This document shows, piece by piece, positions 6,505 to 9,433 of a stretch of DNA of 9,433 nucleotides. Origin of the DNA: an uncultured Oscillospiraceae bacterium (GTDB lineage: Bacteria; Bacillota; Clostridia; Oscillospirales; Ruminococcaceae); NCBI GenBank assembly GCA_900553955.1, contig USFO01000067.1, positions 1 through 9,433 on the forward strand, given 5' to 3'. A program made the translations under genes and the position numbers. Position 1 is the stretch's first letter. Every line of letters starts with the position of its first letter. The notes under the pieces are model-generated. The model was given only the letters and a program-made list of their open reading frames with translations, ran no database searches and was not told the origin of the DNA.

Positions 6505-7133
6505 CATTCTATCTCATTATCTTTCAGCCATGCTTTGTACGAGCCTTTTTCCGGACGTATTGTTTTTGCTGCCTTTATCCAATCAGTCATTTCGTCCCGA
6601 AGTGTTTTGCCTTTATCTTTTAACTTTTTGGTGCATTCTTCATAATCCTTTTGAGTCATTTTGCTCCATGTGTATTTTTCATCGGGCAAGTATTCCTTCA
6701 ATACAATACTGTCAAGTGGAATATGAAGTTTTTCTATACTGTCAGTCTTTCCGAAAAATTCCGGTATGTCGTTCTTGCTTTCATCTCCAAATTCGGAAAA
6801 CAGCTGATAAAAGACATACAAATATTTTGTGGTCATATTTACCCATTTTTGTGCCTGCCCATATGTCAGTTGTTCCTCGCCATATGTATCCATAAGAGCC
6901 GCACAAAGATTTTTGTGCCACCGGTCAAAATCGTCATCTATATTCTTTAGCGCCCGCTCTATTTTTTTGCTGGCATCACAACGGTATTCCCACTTTTTAT
7001 CGTCTTTTATATGCAGCGTGTGCGACGCCATATCCACATAAGCACGATCTATTGCAGCCTCTGTCAAAGAATCTTCATTCTTAAAATAGCAATAAATCAA
7101 AAAATCTATCGCCTGTTTTCCGTCATCTGTCAT
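6504..7133 (-). CDS. Uncharacterised 209-aa protein, AT-rich gene
   Basis: I do not recognise a named family. The product is soluble, acidic to neutral, rich in Lys, Asp and Tyr and mostly helical in appearance, with no signal peptide or membrane segment. The central block TYGQAQKWVNMTTKYLYVFY (90-109), a later IPLDS (138-142) and YTWSKM (154-159) look like conserved motifs. From memory, a GQ.QKW.NM..KY block followed by PLD and WSK occurs in a scattered set of uncharacterised proteins from accessory regions; this is unverified. Its ATG overlaps the TGA of the preceding 130-aa gene (ATGA, 7130-7133), so translation is coupled and no separate Shine-Dalgarno is needed. The base composition is clearly more AT-rich than in murC or glnS, with many AAA, ATA and TAT codons, which suggests later acquisition. 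It ends at the bidirectional terminator. Confidence 0.75.
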   Translation of the reverse strand: MTDDGKQAIDFLIYCYFKNEDSLTEAAIDRAYVDMASHTLHIKDDKKWEYRCDASKKIERALKNIDDDFDRWHKNLCAALMDTYGEEQLTYGQAQKWVNMTTKYLYVFYQLFSEFGDESKNDIPEFFGKTDSIEKLHIPLDSIVLKEYLPDEKYTWSKMTQKDYEECTKKLKDKGKTLRDEMTDWIKAAKTIRPEKGSYKAWLKDNEIE

Positions 7134-7522
7134 TGTTCTTTCGCCTCGTCCACCATGGTTTTCAGTATGGTGAGCAACTCCTCATAGCGGTCAAGCATGG
7201 CGTTGAAGCGCGGGGAGTGCTTCGTGATGCCGTCGGCCTCGTATTTGTCGCGCACCTCTCGCCATTCCTTTGGGTATTTCGCCGTCATCTCCGCAAGCAG
7301 ATTGTAAAAGCCCTCCGGGTCAAGGCGGTTGGTGCGGGCGTTTTTCTCCGCCGGAAGAATGTAGCTGACGACTACGTCATCAACCTTGCGTTTCGCCGTA
7401 AGCAGCGCCGCTTCCTCCTCCTCGCGGTTGTCGAGCAGAGTTTCGAGCACCTCGGCGCTCTCGAGCTTTTCGTTGGCTATGTAAATTCGCATTTTGTCGG
7501 CAAGTTTCGGAATCGGTATCAT
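7130..7522 (-). CDS. Uncharacterised 130-aa helical protein downstream of murC
   Basis: No family recognised. The protein is highly charged and has no hydrophobic segment long enough for a membrane helix. Runs such as LESAEVLETLLDNREEEEAALL (20-41) and the C-terminal DRYEELLTILKTMVDEAKEQ (111-130) predict amphipathic helices, possibly coiled coil. A strong AAGGAGGA box (7528-7535) lies about 6 nt before the ATG and overlaps the murC stop codon; the gap to murC is 12 nt. It is therefore co-transcribed with murC and coupled through ATGA to the 209-aa gene. Codon use is GC-rich like murC, unlike the following gene, so the two unknowns may not share an origin. A role in the cell wall is suggested only by position. 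Confidence 0.75.
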   Translation of the reverse strand: MIPIPKLADKMRIYIANEKLESAEVLETLLDNREEEEAALLTAKRKVDDVVVSYILPAEKNARTNRLDPEGFYNLLAEMTAKYPKEWREVRDKYEADGITKHSPRFNAMLDRYEELLTILKTMVDEAKEQ

Positions 7523-7534
7523 TCTGTTCCTCCT

Positions 7535-8902
7535 TTAATCAATGCCCGCCATAATATAGGCGCATTTGTAAACGTCACCGCAGCCCAGAGTTATAACAAG
7601 GTCGCCGGGCTTGGCGTGGGACATGGTGTAATCCGCCATTTCTTTGAACGTATTAAACCACACACTGCCGGGGATTTTCTCCGCCAAATCCTTCGTATAG
7701 ACATTGTAGGTGTTCTTTTCGCGGCTGCCCATAATTTCGCTCATAACCACATGGTCCGCTACGGAGAGCGCCGTTACGAAGTCGTCCATAAGCAGCGCCG
7801 TACGGGAATAAGTGAATGGCTGGAACACCGCCCACACCTCGTGGAAGTCCATCTCCTTGGCGGCTTTCAGCGTAGCGGCAATCTCCGTGGGGTGGTGGGC
7901 GTAGTCGTCCGCTATGGTAACGCCGTTCACCTCGCCGAGAATTTCAAAGCGCCGTCCCGCACCGGGGAATTTGTCAATGTGCTCTGCCATTTCTTCGGGG
8001 TTCATGCCAAGGTAAAGGCAAACCGCAGCGCATGCCATGGAGTTGAGAATATTGTGCTTGCCGGGTATTGAAAGTCGAATTTCACAAATTGGCTTGCCGT
8101 GATGCATCAGGGTATAGCCGGACTTTGCGCCGCCGAGGAAACGCACATCCGCGGCGTAATAGTCGTTTTTGTTGCCCCAGCCGAAGGTGATAATCTCCTT
8201 GTCAAGTCCCTCCACCGCCTTCATGGTGTTGGCGTCGTCGCCGTTCACAATAACGGGGCCGGTGCTGTTCGACGCGAACTTACGGAAGGACTTTATAGAA
8301 TTTTCAATGCTGCCGAAGTAGTCAAGGTGGTCGTTATCTATGTTCAGAATAACGGAAATGTCGTTGGATAGCTTGAGGAAGGTGTCCACGAACTCGCAGG
8401 CCTCCACAACGAAAATATCGCTTTTTCCGGCGCGGCCGCTGCCGCCCAAAGCCTTGACCTTGCCGCCGATGAACGCGCTGGGGTCAAAGCCCCCCTCAAG
8501 GAGAGTCTGAGCAATCATGGCGCTTGTGGTGGTTTTGCCGTGGGTTCCCGCAACGCACACCGCCTTTGAATAGCGGCGGGTGAGCAGTCCGAGCATATCG
8601 CTGCGCTCAAGACAGGGCACGCCGGAGGCCTTCGCCGCAATAAGCTCAGGGTTATCCGCCATAATTGCAGCGGTGTAGACGATTAAATCCGCACCTTCAA
8701 TGTTCTCCGCCGCCTGTCCGAGGGTGACGGGAATGCCCATTTTGCGCTCGATTTTTGTGGTTTCGGTTTCATTATTGTCGGAACCGGTTATATAAAATCC
8801 CTCGGAATGGAGAATTTGCACCATGGGGAACATTCCGCTTCCGCCTATGCCGATAAAATGAATATGTTTTCTGGTTTTCAAAAGGTTTTCATCAACAGTC
8901 AT
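7535..8902 (-). CDS. murC: UDP-N-acetylmuramate--L-alanine ligase
   Basis: The cytoplasmic Mur ligase that adds the first amino acid, L-alanine, to UDP-N-acetylmuramic acid in peptidoglycan precursor synthesis, using ATP. The 455-aa length is normal. All three domains are seen: the nucleotide-sugar-binding GIGGSGM (18-24); the ATP loop GTHGKTTT (119-126) with E167 and NIDNDHLDYF (187-196) of the central domain; and the C-terminal GKHN (281-284), the MurC-diagnostic DDYAHHPTE (332-340) and LGCGD (439-443). The usual QPH in the C-terminal domain reads QPFTYSR here (361-367). I use ATG 8902, preceded by AAAGGAAG 8 nt upstream. The frame is open back to an ATG at 8944, but that lies almost at the predicted transcription start and has no ribosome binding site. 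It is followed by two unknown genes in the same operon. Confidence 0.95.
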   Translation of the reverse strand: MTVDENLLKTRKHIHFIGIGGSGMFPMVQILHSEGFYITGSDNNETETTKIERKMGIPVTLGQAAENIEGADLIVYTAAIMADNPELIAAKASGVPCLERSDMLGLLTRRYSKAVCVAGTHGKTTTSAMIAQTLLEGGFDPSAFIGGKVKALGGSGRAGKSDIFVVEACEFVDTFLKLSNDISVILNIDNDHLDYFGSIENSIKSFRKFASNSTGPVIVNGDDANTMKAVEGLDKEIITFGWGNKNDYYAADVRFLGGAKSGYTLMHHGKPICEIRLSIPGKHNILNSMACAAVCLYLGMNPEEMAEHIDKFPGAGRRFEILGEVNGVTIADDYAHHPTEIAATLKAAKEMDFHEVWAVFQPFTYSRTALLMDDFVTALSVADHVVMSEIMGSREKNTYNVYTKDLAEKIPGSVWFNTFKEMADYTMSHAKPGDLVITLGCGDVYKCAYIMAGID

Positions 8903-8954
8903 AAAAATCGCTTCCTTTTGTATTTGGGGCGAAGTTCGTCCCATAGATAATAAT

Positions 8955-8983
8955 ATTATACGCCAAAACGCAAAGAAAAGGAA
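8955..8983 (-). promoter_or_regulatory. Promoter of the murC operon
   Basis: On the minus strand a consensus TATAAT -10 box (8955-8960) follows a weak TTCCTT (8978-8983) with a 17-bp spacer. The predicted start near 8948 gives a leader of about 45 nt to the chosen murC ATG and argues against the ATG at 8944. Confidence 0.5.
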
Positions 8984-9007
8984 TATCTATTTTTATTTTT
9001 GCTGAAT
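8979..9007 (+). promoter_or_regulatory. Candidate sigma-H-like promoter of spoVG
   Basis: AGGAATA (8979-8985) and GCTGAAT (9001-9007) resemble the two halves of the Bacillus sigma-H consensus (AGGAWWW ... RNNGAAT), which drives spoVG in B. subtilis. The gap here is 15 nt instead of the usual 11-12, so this is only a candidate. It overlaps the -35 area of the divergent murC promoter. Confidence 0.25.
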
Positions 9008-9062
9008 AATTCCTTAGATTTTGCCAAAAATCCTTTCAGAAACATTCGGAAGGAGCAAAAAA

Positions 9063-9350
9063 ATGAACATCACCGATATAAAAATCAGAAAAACATACGA
9101 AAGCGAACGCCTGCGCGCTTTGGTTTCCGTAACAATAGACGGAGACCTTGCGGTGCACGACCTTAAAGTAATTTCCGGTCCGGAACGGCTTTTTGTTGCC
9201 ATGCCAAGCCGTAAGGACGAAGGCGGAATTTTCCGCGATATAGTACATCCTATTTCCCCTGACGCCCGCGAGCAGCTTGAATCGGCGGTTCTTGCCGCCT
9301 ACGAGGAGTACCTTGCTCAGCAGCAGGCGGAGAATGAGTTTGAGCAGTAA
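9063..9350 (+). CDS. spoVG: SpoVG regulator of septation and sporulation
   Basis: A 95-aa cytoplasmic protein of the SpoVG family, small nucleic-acid-binding regulators that affect asymmetric septation, capsule and virulence genes in Firmicutes. The start MNITDIKIR and the core VHDLKVISGPERLFVAMPSR (32-51), followed by the FRDIVHPI block (57-64) and a helical tail, are typical and of full length. I chose ATG 9063, with AAGGAG (9050-9055) 7 nt upstream, over an in-frame ATG 14 codons earlier that has no ribosome binding site. It is transcribed divergently from murC. In many Firmicutes spoVG is followed by glmU, but here a palindromic repeat follows up to the window edge. Its presence fits a Firmicute but does not prove spore formation. 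Confidence 0.95.
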   Translation: MNITDIKIRKTYESERLRALVSVTIDGDLAVHDLKVISGPERLFVAMPSRKDEGGIFRDIVHPISPDAREQLESAVLAAYEEYLAQQQAENEFEQ

Positions 9351-9378
9351 GACACAGCGGTAACTGAGAGCGTTCTCG

Positions 9379-9433
9379 GCTCCCCTGTGCAAGGGGAGCT
9401 GGCTTTTCGGCTTGTAAAACAAGCCGAAAAGCC
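9379..9433. repeat. Palindromic intergenic repeat, two hairpins, cut by window end
   Basis: Two adjacent perfect hairpins: GCTCCCCT-GTGCA-AGGGGAGC (9379-9399), and a 14-bp stem GGCTTTTCGGCTTG / CAAGCCGAAAAGCC (9401-9414, 9420-9433) with a TAAAA loop. The GGCTCCCC...GGGGAGCTGGC word is, from memory, a high-copy intergenic repeat in gut Clostridia. The second hairpin ends exactly at the window edge, so a following T tract (which would make it the spoVG terminator) cannot be judged. Confidence 0.7.

Noticed and set aside
6504..7522. Toxin-antitoxin module
   Set aside because: The ATGA coupling is suggestive, but the proteins (130 and 209 aa) show no DNA-binding domain, nuclease motif or other toxin signature, and they are tied to murC transcription.
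7133..8371. Long open frames on the + strand opposite murC and the 130-aa gene
   Set aside because: They are codon-aligned shadows of clear minus-strand genes, with low-complexity His/Val/Gly-rich products and no start signals.
8903..8944. Longer murC reading frame starting at 8944
   Set aside because: The upstream ATG lies about 4 nt from the predicted transcription start and has no ribosome binding site. ATG 8902 has AAAGGAAG at proper distance and matches normal MurC N-termini.

Overview
The window looks like chromosome of a fairly GC-rich Clostridia member, probably a gut Oscillospiraceae/Ruminococcaceae-type organism. This is inferred from strong AGGAGG-type ribosome binding sites, a spoVG gene, a clostridial-style long GluRS next to a GlnRS, and short GC-rich palindromic intergenic repeats of a kind common in gut Clostridia. 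No rRNA, tRNA, CRISPR array, transposase or phage gene is visible. Most of the sequence is ordinary core and housekeeping material. The unusual content lies in the intergenic DNA and in one AT-rich gene of unknown function.

Left part (1-1973): a rho-independent terminator of a gene lying off the left edge, then a hairpin-rich spacer. A leftward two-gene operon follows, encoding a MarR-type repressor and an overlapping 12-TM major facilitator transporter. Its promoter (TTGACA, 16-bp spacer, TATCAT) overlaps a perfect 14+14 bp inverted repeat, which reads as a self-regulated efflux operon.

Centre (2038-5475): a rightward operon gltX-glnS encoding glutamyl- and glutaminyl-tRNA synthetases, 15 bp apart, with its own sigma-A-like promoter and a terminator. 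The two genes charge tRNA-Glu and tRNA-Gln directly. Together they contain no TTA, CTA or TCA codon, which leaves a 3.6-kb spurious antisense reading frame. A regular array of perfect or near-perfect hairpins separated by exactly 7-nt spacers (5478-5660) follows, and then a monocistronic esterase-like alpha/beta hydrolase (5777-6439).

Right part (6479-9433): a bidirectional terminator separates the hydrolase from a leftward cluster murC - 130-aa unknown - 209-aa unknown. The two unknowns are coupled by an ATGA overlap. The 209-aa gene is clearly AT-richer than its neighbours and may be acquired. Divergent from murC is spoVG (9063-9350), a regulator of septation and sporulation. A two-hairpin palindromic repeat follows and is cut by the window end.

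I did not find a convincing new multi-gene system. The best candidates for new biology are the 7-nt-spaced hairpin array and the unknown gene pair attached to murC.
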